Below are positions 39,801 to 48,723 of a stretch of 55,411 nucleotides of DNA, one piece after another. A program made the translations under genes and the position numbers. Numbering within the stretch: the stretch's first letter is position 1; each line of letters opens with the position of its first letter. Source of the stretch: a virus. Below the pieces are notes generated by a model that had not been told where the DNA came from, searched no databases, and saw nothing but the letters and a program-made list of their open reading frames with translations. The DNA is taken from positions 64,001-119,411 of IMG/VR virus record IMGVR_UViG_3300009551_000002. One strand, given 5' to 3'.

Positions 39801-41763
39801 AATGACCGCCATGGCGAACGCGTATCTGGCTTCGTCGCATGCCGCAGGAGTCGATGTCGACCACTGGCTATTCTTCTATCAGCAGATCACCGGAGTGAAC
39901 ATCTCGCCGGTTCAGGCAGAAGCGGTAATCGTAGCTCTGGGAGAAACGGACGCTACCCGCACGACTCCTATCGCGTTGAGTACATTCTTGACCGTACTGC
40001 CGACCGTGATTGAAGTCGCCAGTTACACCTTCACCGAGATTGGAGAACTTGATACTCCGGTTCCCGACGAGCAGTTCGACCATTACGTCGTACAAGCGCG
40101 CGTCGGCTACGTGCTCGGCGCTACTGGACAGGCGATCACCAGTATCAATTATCAGACCGGTGAGATCTCCATGGTTTCGGGCGCGAATGCTCCGGCAGGA
40201 ACGCAGGCTTGGGTAGGACGAACTGTAACCTGTTACGCGATGCAGGACGCGACGAATCCATTGGTCATATTTGATGAACCAATCGTTGCCCAAACGGATA
40301 CCACTATCTCGGTCGACCCGGCATCCTTGATCGATAGTAGTCCAAACGCATCGATCATCAGTACTCCGCTGACGTCTGCACAAGAAGCGAGCCTCATCGC
40401 GCAGGCCAGCCTGGACGCTAGTTACCCTAACTTCGGAGTCGATAAGTGGCTGTTCTACTGGACGCTGGTTACCGGCGTGAGTCTGGCGGGTGGTCAGGTC
40501 GAGAAGATCATTTTAAGTCTTGGTCTGACTGATGCTACTCGTGCGACGGTCATTACCGTAGATCAGTTCCTGACTGCTCTGCCTGCCGCAGCTTCCTTCC
40601 TTGGTGTCGGAGATCACCTGCTAGTCCGGCTGACCTGCACGGGATTCGCTCCGGGAAGAGTCGAAGACAACACGCTTCTGTTCTGGAAGAACGATCAGTT
40701 GCCCAATGGTCCTTCTATTTTCGGAATGACTCCGAACGCCTACGTGGGCAAAGTGGTCTTCCTCACGAGGGGGACCGGAGCCGGTCAGTTCTCTAACGTG
40801 GTCAGCAACGACTCCATCGGATTCAACGTCAGTCCGGCATTTGAAATCGTACCCGATGCGACCACGGAATTCGTAGTCATCAATTCGAGCGTCGACTACG
40901 AAACCGATACCAGCCCGCTAACCTTTAGTTCACTGGAGTCTGGTGTCAGCAGCGGGGCTCTCACTTCCGAACTCTCACAAGCTGCGACGCAGTACCTACT
41001 AAACACTGGAGTCGCGGGGGTCGACGTCGATCATTGGATGTTCTTCTACCAGCAGATCACCGGCATCCCGATCAGTCCTGTACAAGCCGAAGCGATCATC
41101 ATCGCCTGTGGTCTGAGCGATGCAACGCGGACGAGCTTTGTTCCTCTGGGGACTTTCCTTGAGGCTCTCCCTGGCGCGGGCACTCCGATCTTCCTGACGC
41201 TCAATGTCGATAACAGTTGGCAGCATTACTTCATCCAGGTGCTGACGGTAAACAACGAGAATATCCGTTCGCTTCCGCAGTTCTCGCCTTATCGGATGAT
41301 CTTCCAGCCTGGATTCTCTGGGCCGAACAACTTCGGTACTCCGCAGGATACGTTCTATATTGGCTACCTGCCTGGAGGCTTACCGGGACCGATCCCCGCA
41401 GGAGGAACCAGCACACTCTCGGTAGAGACCGTGCCCGGCATTCTGTTCGGTTGGGATGCCGTTGCAGAGATCAACAACGGAACTGCGGATACGGTCTTCG
41501 ACATCCTACGTACTCGCACGGAGGGTGGAGTCACCACGACCGTCAGCATCTTCAACGATCCTTCGCAGTACATCACGATCCCTGGTGGAAGTACGTTGAT
41601 CGCTTCGGGGACGGCTTTCAGCACGACCTCCAATGACATTCGTCAGGGAGACATCTTGCAGTTGGTTGTGATCAGCGTCGATGGTTCTTCTCCGGCAGAG
41701 CGAGCCACGGTGAACCTGTTCTGGAAAAACAATCCGCTGCCGGGCGGGGTGGTTGGTCAATAG
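36805..41763 (+). CDS. Large tail tip/receptor-binding protein (J-like), 1652 aa
   Basis: The N-terminus (about 1-620) resembles tail tip attachment proteins: LGYQLQSSIFGLPIPIIYGQ, a Gly/Lys-rich loop, then WVNKVRLAV and a GTATPTLFPKQ end of the hub domain. The rest is beta-rich. Three copies of a helical segment of form D-x-D-H-W-x-F-F-Y-Q-Q-I-T-G, ending L-G-x-T-D-A-T-R and L-P, occur at about residues 1012, 1210 and 1401, separated by about 130-residue beta domains. Start ATG 36805 is behind a pyrimidine-rich leader with no Shine-Dalgarno. Confidence 0.8.
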   Translation: MFGSPNQAAPHIFLGYQLQSSIFGLPIPIIYGQQRMAGNVIWTGNWQANPYSGSGGKGSKGGKAGKSGAGGQIYTYSSAIIIALCGGPVRGIGYVWVNKVRLAVSSASEPILIPSDGSPVVPGNAGIQTATDTGVTDITTGLSFALFTPTGVNPNLGKGQYSYNNGTYTFSLLDGGTTVLINSTGQTFAIPNPNPGAFIPNQTASFTAATTTSNLITDSGVYQAVTYNATATDYGNPAGAVSLIGNQQIKFRRVPSNPQSGQYTFDPTVGYVFSPFDAGQLISINYTWNDPNYLTDGNPVQSLNLTLFGGEEGQAPWDYLETNFPSQALGYSGLSYLASNKMDLGFSGALDNYGFEVLGLFPFGGGIIDAAIPDVIQHFLSDPFVGAGFPAGAIGDLSELRNYTIASNIFISCVVDSQRTAADWLSDWMTIANCEAVWSNGVLKFRAYGDKTVIGNGVTFTPVTSPIYDLDDDDFTGDAETALLSVTRPTIRDAYNSVSVEWTNRANNYSAEPVEERDDWSISQYGLRPAPVQQLHSITTSTVGQMVANTALQRSVYIRNQYKFKLSAVKYQLLEPMDMVTLTEPEMGLLKTPVRIKSISEDDKLELEFECEEFPWGTATPTLFPKQNIGPFGPVYYQNPGNTLPVLFYEPDPPAVISGGVVNTLYIGLAGAQNWGGCHVYASTDGGKSYVHVGKQTGTSTVGYLTAPLPPVTSPDDTSTLSLDMSISQAELLSYTQSQENNLVPLCVIDQELISYRTAKLTGNNQWDLTHMQRAAYESPLSQHSVGSPFGFFDDAMFVWEFDESNVNTTVYFKFLSFNKAGLMPQTLDKVPAYPYFIHGRRPPYPWSTHDPFTENAPNDLYRSPNFGLWEKLLTDVNGNITPQFTIAGFGTVNVFSKATVAPSFGAVTVSPTGGTIKGNQVVVLGVFAQASDNLFTRMALMSVEVPAGSDTNRIDFTVSFANPTDQGWIAITTDPEAGWFGPGIVAVPTNSTASLTPQMTAMANAYLASSHAAGVDVDHWLFFYQQITGVNISPVQAEAVIVALGETDATRTTPIALSTFLTVLPTVIEVASYTFTEIGELDTPVPDEQFDHYVVQARVGYVLGATGQAITSINYQTGEISMVSGANAPAGTQAWVGRTVTCYAMQDATNPLVIFDEPIVAQTDTTISVDPASLIDSSPNASIISTPLTSAQEASLIAQASLDASYPNFGVDKWLFYWTLVTGVSLAGGQVEKIILSLGLTDATRATVITVDQFLTALPAAASFLGVGDHLLVRLTCTGFAPGRVEDNTLLFWKNDQLPNGPSIFGMTPNAYVGKVVFLTRGTGAGQFSNVVSNDSIGFNVSPAFEIVPDATTEFVVINSSVDYETDTSPLTFSSLESGVSSGALTSELSQAATQYLLNTGVAGVDVDHWMFFYQQITGIPISPVQAEAIIIACGLSDATRTSFVPLGTFLEALPGAGTPIFLTLNVDNSWQHYFIQVLTVNNENIRSLPQFSPYRMIFQPGFSGPNNFGTPQDTFYIGYLPGGLPGPIPAGGTSTLSVETVPGILFGWDAVAEINNGTADTVFDILRTRTEGGVTTTVSIFNDPSQYITIPGGSTLIASGTAFSTTSNDIRQGDILQLVVISVDGSSPAERATVNLFWKNNPLPGGVVGQ

Positions 41764-41798
41764 TTCGTCTTTTCAAAAAACTTTAAGGGAGAATATTC

Positions 41799-42530
41799 AT
41801 GCCTATCGATAGCGTCCAGAGAGGACAAAATACTTGCAACACTACGGTGGTCGTCGATCCAGCCAACACCGTAGCCAATCAGAATATCGTTCAGCCTGCT
41901 GCCGGTGACGGTGTCCTGTACAGCAGCACTTACGGGCCGTTGGTAGGAGCTTTCGGGCTACTGCTCAACGCGGGCGGAAACACGGATCGCCAACGGGCGG
42001 CTGTGGGAACTGTCGGTATCCCTGCCGTTAACACGGAAGGCACCAAGCCTACGTATTCGTGCGCAGTGTTCGCGTTCGCTCCCGTGGCGACGCCGACTGA
42101 CTTCTGGCAGATCATCGGCAGTGTCAGCAAGACGATTCGAGTTCTGCGGATTAGCGTCAGTGGTCTATCGACCAGTGGTGGGACTGTCCCACTGATCCTT
42201 TACAAACGAAGCACTGCGAACACCAGCGGCACGCTGAATCCGCAGACGGCGATTCCGCACAACAGCGGCAGTTCTCCGGCGACGGCTGTAGTCAATACTT
42301 ACAGTGCCTCGAATCCTACGCCCGGCACCGGATCTCCGGTACGCGCCTCGGAGTTGGTCATGGCCGCCAGCGGGACTTTCGGCGGTTCGGTGGTCTGGGA
42401 GTTCTCTACCCGCAACGATCAGGCGATGGTGCTGAGTGGTACTGCTCAGTCGCTTGATCTGAATCTGAACGGCACGGCGGTTCCTGGCGGCGGCGTGCTG
42501 ACGATCGACGTCGAGTGGACAGAGGAATAA
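41799..42530 (+). CDS. Tail appendage structural protein, 243 aa
   Basis: Beta-rich, Thr/Ser/Gly/Ala-rich protein with a GGGAGAA ribosome-binding site. Repetitive features are weak and there is no enzymatic motif. Placement between the tip protein and later fibres suggests a tail-side appendage or tip-associated protein. Confidence 0.5.
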   Translation: MPIDSVQRGQNTCNTTVVVDPANTVANQNIVQPAAGDGVLYSSTYGPLVGAFGLLLNAGGNTDRQRAAVGTVGIPAVNTEGTKPTYSCAVFAFAPVATPTDFWQIIGSVSKTIRVLRISVSGLSTSGGTVPLILYKRSTANTSGTLNPQTAIPHNSGSSPATAVVNTYSASNPTPGTGSPVRASELVMAASGTFGGSVVWEFSTRNDQAMVLSGTAQSLDLNLNGTAVPGGGVLTIDVEWTEE

Positions 42531-42543
42531 TCGGAGAACAACT

Positions 42544-43083
42544 ATGACTGGTGGAAGATGTCTCAGCGCTATCGTAAAGATGGATTGTTTCAAGGATCGG
42601 CTCGCCTTTGAACGGGGCGAGCTACTTTGGACAGTCCAGAATAGAAACATCGTCCCTAACCTGGGGCTGGATAATGCCCTTGGTCTCTTCGTCACTCCGT
42701 ATACGCCGGTCGCAAACTGGTATATCGGATTGGTGGATAACGCGGGATTTTCTTCCTACCAGTACACTGATTCTGCCGCACAGATCAATGGCTCTAACGG
42801 TTGGGACGAATGGACGTCGTATTCGGAAGCGAATCGGCAAGCCTATGTTGGAGTCGCAACCCCTTCCAGCTTTGGGTTCGGACAAGTTAGTAACAGCGCT
42901 TCTCAGGCTGTTTTCACCATGAGTGCTGGAGGCGCTCTTCGGGGCGCTTTCATGGTCTCGTCGAATGTAAAGGGAGGGACGAGCGGTATCCTCACCAGTG
43001 AAGTTAATTTCGACAGCGGCACGACGACTGTCGTCAACCTCAATATCATCCAGGTCACGTACATCATGCAGGGTTTCTCGTAA
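42544..43083 (+). CDS. Tail appendage protein, 179 aa
   Basis: After an N-terminal helix (DCFKDRLAFERG), the NIVPNLGLDNALGL segment followed by NWYIGLVDNAGF is a pattern seen in many phage appendage proteins; the rest is a beta-rich fold ending IIQVTYIMQGFS. A GGAGAACAAC site precedes the ATG. The receptor is unknown. Confidence 0.55.
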   Translation: MTGGRCLSAIVKMDCFKDRLAFERGELLWTVQNRNIVPNLGLDNALGLFVTPYTPVANWYIGLVDNAGFSSYQYTDSAAQINGSNGWDEWTSYSEANRQAYVGVATPSSFGFGQVSNSASQAVFTMSAGGALRGAFMVSSNVKGGTSGILTSEVNFDSGTTTVVNLNIIQVTYIMQGFS

Positions 43084-43092
43084 GGAGGGTCG

Positions 43093-43266
43093 ATGGATCA
43101 AAAAGTAATTACAACAGACGCGATGAATACTTTTTTGGACGCGGTTGGGATTCCGCGAGGAACCAAACTCGTTGTCATAAAGTATGACGAGAGTGCGAGT
43201 CAATCAAAGGCCGGATTATTGGAGGTCGTCGATCGTCATCTAGGTTGTCTGATCGTCTCTGCATAG
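43093..43266 (+). CDS. Small hypothetical protein, 57 aa
   Basis: ATG 43093 is preceded by AAGGAGGG, one of the strongest ribosome-binding sites in the window, and the gene sits neatly between two tail genes. The product begins MDQKVITTDAMNTFLDAVG and is likely an alpha/beta protein. Its stop is one base before the next GTG. No family recognised. Confidence 0.55.
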   Translation: MDQKVITTDAMNTFLDAVGIPRGTKLVVIKYDESASQSKAGLLEVVDRHLGCLIVSA

Positions 43267-43267
43267 C

Positions 43268-45250
43268 GTGCCGCCAATCAATCTAACAGCAACGGAGAAC
43301 GGGGGATTCTTCCTTGAAGAGGAAGCCGATTATATCGGCCCCGTTCTAGGGACTGAATTCATCAGTTATCGAGATAAGGCGCAAGGGCCGAGTCTCGATA
43401 ACAAAATTCGTCTCGGCGATCACGCCACGATAGCGGTCATCCCGCCACAGCCGTATTTGATATCCGGCCCGACTCAGGTCAATTCCACGCAGGTCATTAG
43501 ATCGTTTGCCGGACCTTTTACGCAAGCTTCTAACTTACTACGTTCAGCGATATTAGCGGTGGTTTCTGACACGACGGATGATGTGGCGACACCAATGTCT
43601 CATCTCTCGGCTTTTGTGACGACCGATGGTGGTTTGACTTGGTCAGAAGTTGTCGGCCCCTATATATTCCAGTGGGATTATACGATGTGGCAGGCGACTT
43701 ACGGCAGCGGATGGACACCGTCTGATACACAAGTACACTTAGCTGGATTCTGCCAGCCTCCTTGGCCAGCCGGAAACAACTTCGGAACATTACCACCAGG
43801 ATATGATCTCGCGTTGGGATTTGGCGGGATTCCCATTTGTGCTGGGAGGGAAGGTTCTTCGGACGACATCTTCACGATCAATACTCCGCGAGGCATTACC
43901 ATCGTTCCCGAACAGATGCCCTTCGGTCTACAACAAACGGGGGGAAGTTGGCCGTTCAACATGGGGTCTCCTTCCTTCTTCGATTACGGCTACGTTAGCC
44001 AGTCGAATGCGGCCTCGATGGAATTGTGGCTATATAGTTTCAACCTCGCGTCTTTTTCGTGGTCAGTGCGCGGTAAGTGTGGCGAGTATTTGATGATTGG
44101 GCCGGGAGGTTCCTACGCACACGGCGGCGGTAGTTTCGGGGGACTTCTCTGCGCGCCGGACATTATTGCTATCAAGAACGGGCGCGGCATTGCGATGACG
44201 CACTTTGGCGGTCAGTGGTTTAACGGTGTCGGCAATGGCTCACATATAGGTTTCCCTCCCGTTCCAGGTTCTATCTTTCCAGTCAATGCTGGGCCGGGAG
44301 GCGGGGCTGAAATGATTATGAATTTCAGTACGACGGGAGGCTCGCATAATTGGAGCTACGTCACGGACCCGGACTCAAATTCTACTGCTAACCCGTCTAA
44401 TCCGCCGAATAATTCCTGGCGACCAGGATTAAGATCTGATTTTCAAACGAGAGGCATTCTATCCAATGGGGATATAGTCCTCGGAGGTAACCAAGTCGAC
44501 ATTGCAGTACAATACTCGCGGTATCGCGTCATGCGATGGCCAAGTGGAAGCTCTTCGGAAATACCGATATTTGAGAATGCTGTGGGGCCTATCTTTACCG
44601 GTGGAAGTTTTATTCTCTATCCTCCAGACGGCACTCCTCCAGTTACTCCATTCAACGGATCTAACTTAATTGATTTTCAAGGAAACCTTGATTCTTATCG
44701 TCAGGACATGACTGCTGGTAAGGTTCTAGCCATACAACCCCTTACTGCTGAGGGAGATTACTTCGGGATCTTGTACTCCGATAACAAAGTGATCGTCAAC
44801 AATGCCTCACAGGCATGGGTGGCGGCACTCGGCATTCTAGGAAATCAGCCGCAGACTCCAAATTACACGACACGGCTACGAGTGAGACTTAGCTGGATTC
44901 CATTCTCCATGCCGTTTTTGCGGCCTGAACCGCTCCTTTATTCTGATGCGATCCCGCCGCCGAGTGGTCATGAGGCGAGTGGATCTAAAGTTTTTCATCA
45001 ACCTCTTCCGCCGTTCTATAACGCGCAACCGATCGGGCATACGCTAGGGCCGGATAAAACACTCGGCATCTGTACTGTGCAGCCTGTCTTGAATCCATAC
45101 ACTGGAGATTTCTGCACTGCTAATCCACCGGGAGGACCACAATATGAGGGCGGAATATATAACATTTACTACAGTCGTGCTTGGATTCCATGGCCCGCCG
45201 GAGTGTCAGGGGCCTACATCTCAGGGAAGGGAAACTTCCTACTCGGCTAG
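43268..45250 (+). CDS. Beta-propeller-like tail protein with an Asp-box, 660 aa
   Basis: GTG start at 43268. FVTTDGGLTW (about 113-122) matches the Asp-box S/T-x-D-x-G-x-T-W of BNR/sialidase propellers; many Gly/Trp/Pro-rich strands follow, and several further segments could be degenerate blades. It could bind or cut surface glycans. No full sialidase active site (Arg triad) can be confirmed by eye. The last of the non-exported tail genes. Confidence 0.5.
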   Translation: MPPINLTATENGGFFLEEEADYIGPVLGTEFISYRDKAQGPSLDNKIRLGDHATIAVIPPQPYLISGPTQVNSTQVIRSFAGPFTQASNLLRSAILAVVSDTTDDVATPMSHLSAFVTTDGGLTWSEVVGPYIFQWDYTMWQATYGSGWTPSDTQVHLAGFCQPPWPAGNNFGTLPPGYDLALGFGGIPICAGREGSSDDIFTINTPRGITIVPEQMPFGLQQTGGSWPFNMGSPSFFDYGYVSQSNAASMELWLYSFNLASFSWSVRGKCGEYLMIGPGGSYAHGGGSFGGLLCAPDIIAIKNGRGIAMTHFGGQWFNGVGNGSHIGFPPVPGSIFPVNAGPGGGAEMIMNFSTTGGSHNWSYVTDPDSNSTANPSNPPNNSWRPGLRSDFQTRGILSNGDIVLGGNQVDIAVQYSRYRVMRWPSGSSSEIPIFENAVGPIFTGGSFILYPPDGTPPVTPFNGSNLIDFQGNLDSYRQDMTAGKVLAIQPLTAEGDYFGILYSDNKVIVNNASQAWVAALGILGNQPQTPNYTTRLRVRLSWIPFSMPFLRPEPLLYSDAIPPPSGHEASGSKVFHQPLPPFYNAQPIGHTLGPDKTLGICTVQPVLNPYTGDFCTANPPGGPQYEGGIYNIYYSRAWIPWPAGVSGAYISGKGNFLLG

Positions 45251-45301
45251 TAGCACAGCTTCCAGAAATACAGTAACCTGATCCAAACCGGAGAACAATT
45301 G

Positions 45302-45592
45302 ATGATACGTACGATTTCACCAGCGGAGAACTATATCGTCTGTGGCCGAGTAGGCATGACCGAAGTCGTGCCCGGCTCTGTAAAGGAACGATGCTTCTCT
45401 TGTCATCACGACGTCGTCATCTTCCCGAACTCTCAGAAGATGCTCCACGAGCGTCCTGAGTTGAAGCTCAAGATCGTTTGTACGTCCTGTTACATGGCTG
45501 CTCCTGACAAGGACCGCATCCAACCGAAAATACTGACCCGGTCGAATTCGCCCGAGGGTCTGATCGATGTGCTTAGAAAGGGTCCGCGATGA
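45302..45592 (+). CDS. Zinc-ribbon protein, 96 aa
   Basis: ATG 45302 with GGAG eight bases upstream. Two Cys pairs (CFSC at about 32-35 and CTSC at about 61-64) with a flanking HH form a likely zinc ribbon. The C-terminus is basic. It overlaps the next gene's ATG by 4 nt. Possibly regulatory or a small assembly factor; unknown. Confidence 0.5.
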   Translation: MIRTISPAENYIVCGRVGMTEVVPGSVKERCFSCHHDVVIFPNSQKMLHERPELKLKIVCTSCYMAAPDKDRIQPKILTRSNSPEGLIDVLRKGPR

Positions 45593-47577
45593 ATAAATTC
45601 ATTTCTACTACAATTCTTTTAATAGTGATGCTTTTTGTCAGTGTCACTGTGCAGGCGCAGACGTCGCCGTTTCCTCCGTCCGGTGGTGGTGCCGGAGCAG
45701 GCGCGATCGCTTGCTCAGGCACCCCTGGCAATACGACTGGCTCTTACCGGCAACAGTGTCAGACAGGCACCGGCGCTGTGTTCGCCTGCAACAATGCCAG
45801 TGGATGTACCGTAGCAGCGGATTGGGTTGCGGCGGTCGCTGGGACCGTGCGCGCCGGTCTGATCAGTGGCTTACCTGCTACCTGCAATGTCGGTGACGTC
45901 TACTTCGCGACCGATGCAGCGGCGGGCGCGAACATTTATCAATGTACGGCGACGGACATCTGGTCTCCTCCGGTCAGCGGCAGCGGTTCCACGAGCTACA
46001 GTCAGTCCTTTACTTCGCAGACCAGTGTCACCTTGACGCATAATCTAGGCACTGTCGCGGTAGAGGTCCAATGCTTCGATAGCGGCTCTCCTCCGCAGAA
46101 GATCGAAACGAACACTGAGCAGGCGTCGACGACCAATAGCTATACGGTCACCTTCTCGGTTGCTCAGAGTGGAAGCTGTGTGGTGCTTTCCGGTAGCGGT
46201 GGAGTCGGTCCAACCGGTCCAGCCGGTGCTCCTGGCGGCACCCCGCCCGGTGCCTTGTACAACACGCCTCTGACTGGGCTAGGGCTCGAATACGTCTCAG
46301 GCTTGACGTACACAGTAGGCGCAGGAACCTATCTGATCGGAGGAACACAGTATGCGAGCGCACAGACTCCCATCACGTTGGCGACTGCTGACCCTACCAA
46401 TCCTCGCATTGACGTCATCTACGTCGACAACAATAGCTCCGTGCAGGTGCTCACCGGGACACCTGCTGCAACGCCGTCTCAACCGTCAGTCGACTACTCA
46501 ACAGAATTGCCGTTGAACGTCGCACTAATTCCTGCTGGTGGAAGTGCTCCGACTGGAGTCTCCACCACACTGATCTATGACGAGAACGTAGAGTGGACTT
46601 GTTCTTCGACGACCCACATCAATTGCGCTTCGACGAACAATCCATATCACGGGACCAAAGACATTGAAGCGACAGCGGCAGTTCTAGGCAACAGCTTCAC
46701 GTTGGTTAAGCCTGCCAGCGGTACGACCGATCTCTCGACTCTCAACTCACTCGTTTGCTATATCGACCCTAAAGCAAAGTGGCCTAGCGGCAGCGGCACT
46801 GGGTCGAGCGCTCTGCGCACACTCTCTTTGTTCTGGTTGAACGGAGCAACACAAGTCGGACTCCAGGTCGTCATCCGCGATGGCGCATTCAATTTCAACT
46901 CAGCTACTCCGAGTTATCAGCAGATCAGTATCCCGCTAGGGCCGACAGGTCCTTTCGGTACTGGATCGAATCTCGTTACTTCCCTCAAAGGACAGATCAC
47001 CGGCAACGGTGGAACCTCCAGCATTGGGTTCTATGTCGATCAGTGTAGCCTACAGGGCGGCACTGGAGCCGTCACCCTGCCTATCACCTCGATGAACTTC
47101 AAGGGGAATTGGGCGAGCACGGCCAGCTATAACACTAACGACGTAGTGATTAGCAGTAACTGCGGCTATGTGGCGTTGACGAACAACACCAATGTGAATC
47201 CAAGCAATACTTCTACATGGCAGAACCTCTGCTCTGGAGTTGTGCCTATCACGACCGGCACGACTTCGATCACGCTCTCAGGGCCAACAGCCATTGGTAT
47301 CTGCCCTGGCGGCGGGGCATGCAATGTCGCGGTTCCGGTTCCTGTTAAGGGTGCCATGTACTGTGCCTGGAATGACGACAACGTGTCGACGACGATCACA
47401 TTCACGGCGCTAGGCTCGTCCGCACGCTATGAGAATCAGGCAAGGACAGCTTATGGGACGGCAGGTACAGGGACGCTTAGCTCAGCCGGAGCCGTGGGCG
47501 ACAAAGCCTGCATTGTAGGCATCGACAGTACGCACTATCAAACGATCAACGCTAGTGGGACTTGGACGGCCAGCTAA
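45589..47577 (+). CDS. Fibre-like protein with Sec signal peptide, 662 aa
   Basis: Residues 1-24 form a signal peptide (MNKF, hydrophobic core, VQA|Q). The rest is Gly/Thr/Ser-rich with a short collagen-like stretch (GPTGPAGAPG near 210) and beta segments ending in SARYENQART, as in tail fibres and their knobs. Several cysteines suggest disulfides outside the cytoplasm. A signal peptide is not expected for a virion fibre. Confidence 0.6.
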   Translation: MNKFISTTILLIVMLFVSVTVQAQTSPFPPSGGGAGAGAIACSGTPGNTTGSYRQQCQTGTGAVFACNNASGCTVAADWVAAVAGTVRAGLISGLPATCNVGDVYFATDAAAGANIYQCTATDIWSPPVSGSGSTSYSQSFTSQTSVTLTHNLGTVAVEVQCFDSGSPPQKIETNTEQASTTNSYTVTFSVAQSGSCVVLSGSGGVGPTGPAGAPGGTPPGALYNTPLTGLGLEYVSGLTYTVGAGTYLIGGTQYASAQTPITLATADPTNPRIDVIYVDNNSSVQVLTGTPAATPSQPSVDYSTELPLNVALIPAGGSAPTGVSTTLIYDENVEWTCSSTTHINCASTNNPYHGTKDIEATAAVLGNSFTLVKPASGTTDLSTLNSLVCYIDPKAKWPSGSGTGSSALRTLSLFWLNGATQVGLQVVIRDGAFNFNSATPSYQQISIPLGPTGPFGTGSNLVTSLKGQITGNGGTSSIGFYVDQCSLQGGTGAVTLPITSMNFKGNWASTASYNTNDVVISSNCGYVALTNNTNVNPSNTSTWQNLCSGVVPITTGTTSITLSGPTAIGICPGGGACNVAVPVPVKGAMYCAWNDDNVSTTITFTALGSSARYENQARTAYGTAGTGTLSSAGAVGDKACIVGIDSTHYQTINASGTWTAS

Positions 47578-47578
47578 C

Positions 47579-48718
47579 ATGAAGCTCGTAATCTTACTCT
47601 TATCTGCGTTGTTCGCTAACGGTCAGATCCCCTTCCCGATTCTAATGGGCGGGTCGTCTGCTCCGAACCACAACGGCTTCGCGCACTATCGCGTGATCAC
47701 CATCAATCATACGCTCGTTCCAAATACTGACCAGACGAATTTCCCTGTGTTGGTGAATGGGACGATCTCGGCGACAGTCGGCAACGGTGGAAGTATTCAG
47801 CATACGGTCACCCAATCCGGAGGGTACGGACTGACGATCCCAGCGGACGCGATCGTCACCACTGATGTCGGGTGTACCACGAAAGTCGCAGGTTGGGAGT
47901 TTGAGGCTTACTCCGTTACAACGGGAGCTTCGTTGATTTGGTTCAATGCAAATACGGTTTCTCATCTCGTGGATAGCAAGTATTATCTCTGCTACGGGAA
48001 GCCTTCGATCTCGACTCAGCAAATGACAGTGTCGAGTACGTACGATGCTAATACTGGCGGCGCATGGCACTGGCCGAACGGGACAACCATTCAGAATGCT
48101 GACTCAACTGTAAATGGAAACACGACGAACGCGACCGTTGCAGTTACCGGCGAGATTGACGGCGGTACCGGCAACCCAGCATTTAATCTTGCAGTTTGTT
48201 GTGCAGGTACGAATTTGAGCCCGGCTTCTACAGTCACCTACGAAGGTTGGGCAAACTTCACTAATCTGTCCAATAGCCTGAACACGATCGGTGCTTGGGA
48301 CAATAATCGCGTCATTGGCACGGGCGGCGGCTACACTCTCAGCGTCAATAGTTCCGGCCACGTCACAGCGGGGATTGTGATCGCAGGGACGCAACTTACG
48401 ACTCTTGGAACACAGACGCTCGTTCCCGGTACTTGGTATCATCTGGCCTTGACGTACTCCAACGCTACCGGATTGATCTCCTATGTTAATGGGGTGCAGG
48501 ACGGAATAGTTGCTGGAGCAGGCACTTCAATTGATTATTCCGGCAACGCGTCTCTTCCCGGTATGAGATTTCTAACTTCTTTGACAGCGGGCGGTATGAC
48601 TGGCAGCATTGATGAACACCGAGTCTCGACCAGCGTCAGGTCAGCGGATTGGCTCAGGGCCGAATACAACAACCAGTCTAATCCGACGACATTCGCTCCG
48701 TTGGGCTCGGAGAATTAA
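47579..48718 (+). CDS. Exported DUF2341/LamG protein, 379 aa
   Basis: ATG 47579 gives MKLVILLLSALFANGQ, a short signal peptide with a GQ cleavage. The middle (about 32-150) resembles DUF2341 (FPVLVNGTISATVGNGGS, then GLTIPADAIVTTD), and about 190-370 is a LamG domain (TYEGWANFTNLSNSL, WYHLALTYSNATG, GSIDEHRVSTSVRSADWL). LamG-containing modules commonly bind glycans or the cell surface. It follows the previous gene by one base. Confidence 0.6.
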   Translation: MKLVILLLSALFANGQIPFPILMGGSSAPNHNGFAHYRVITINHTLVPNTDQTNFPVLVNGTISATVGNGGSIQHTVTQSGGYGLTIPADAIVTTDVGCTTKVAGWEFEAYSVTTGASLIWFNANTVSHLVDSKYYLCYGKPSISTQQMTVSSTYDANTGGAWHWPNGTTIQNADSTVNGNTTNATVAVTGEIDGGTGNPAFNLAVCCAGTNLSPASTVTYEGWANFTNLSNSLNTIGAWDNNRVIGTGGGYTLSVNSSGHVTAGIVIAGTQLTTLGTQTLVPGTWYHLALTYSNATGLISYVNGVQDGIVAGAGTSIDYSGNASLPGMRFLTSLTAGGMTGSIDEHRVSTSVRSADWLRAEYNNQSNPTTFAPLGSEN

Positions 48719-48723
48719 CTATT

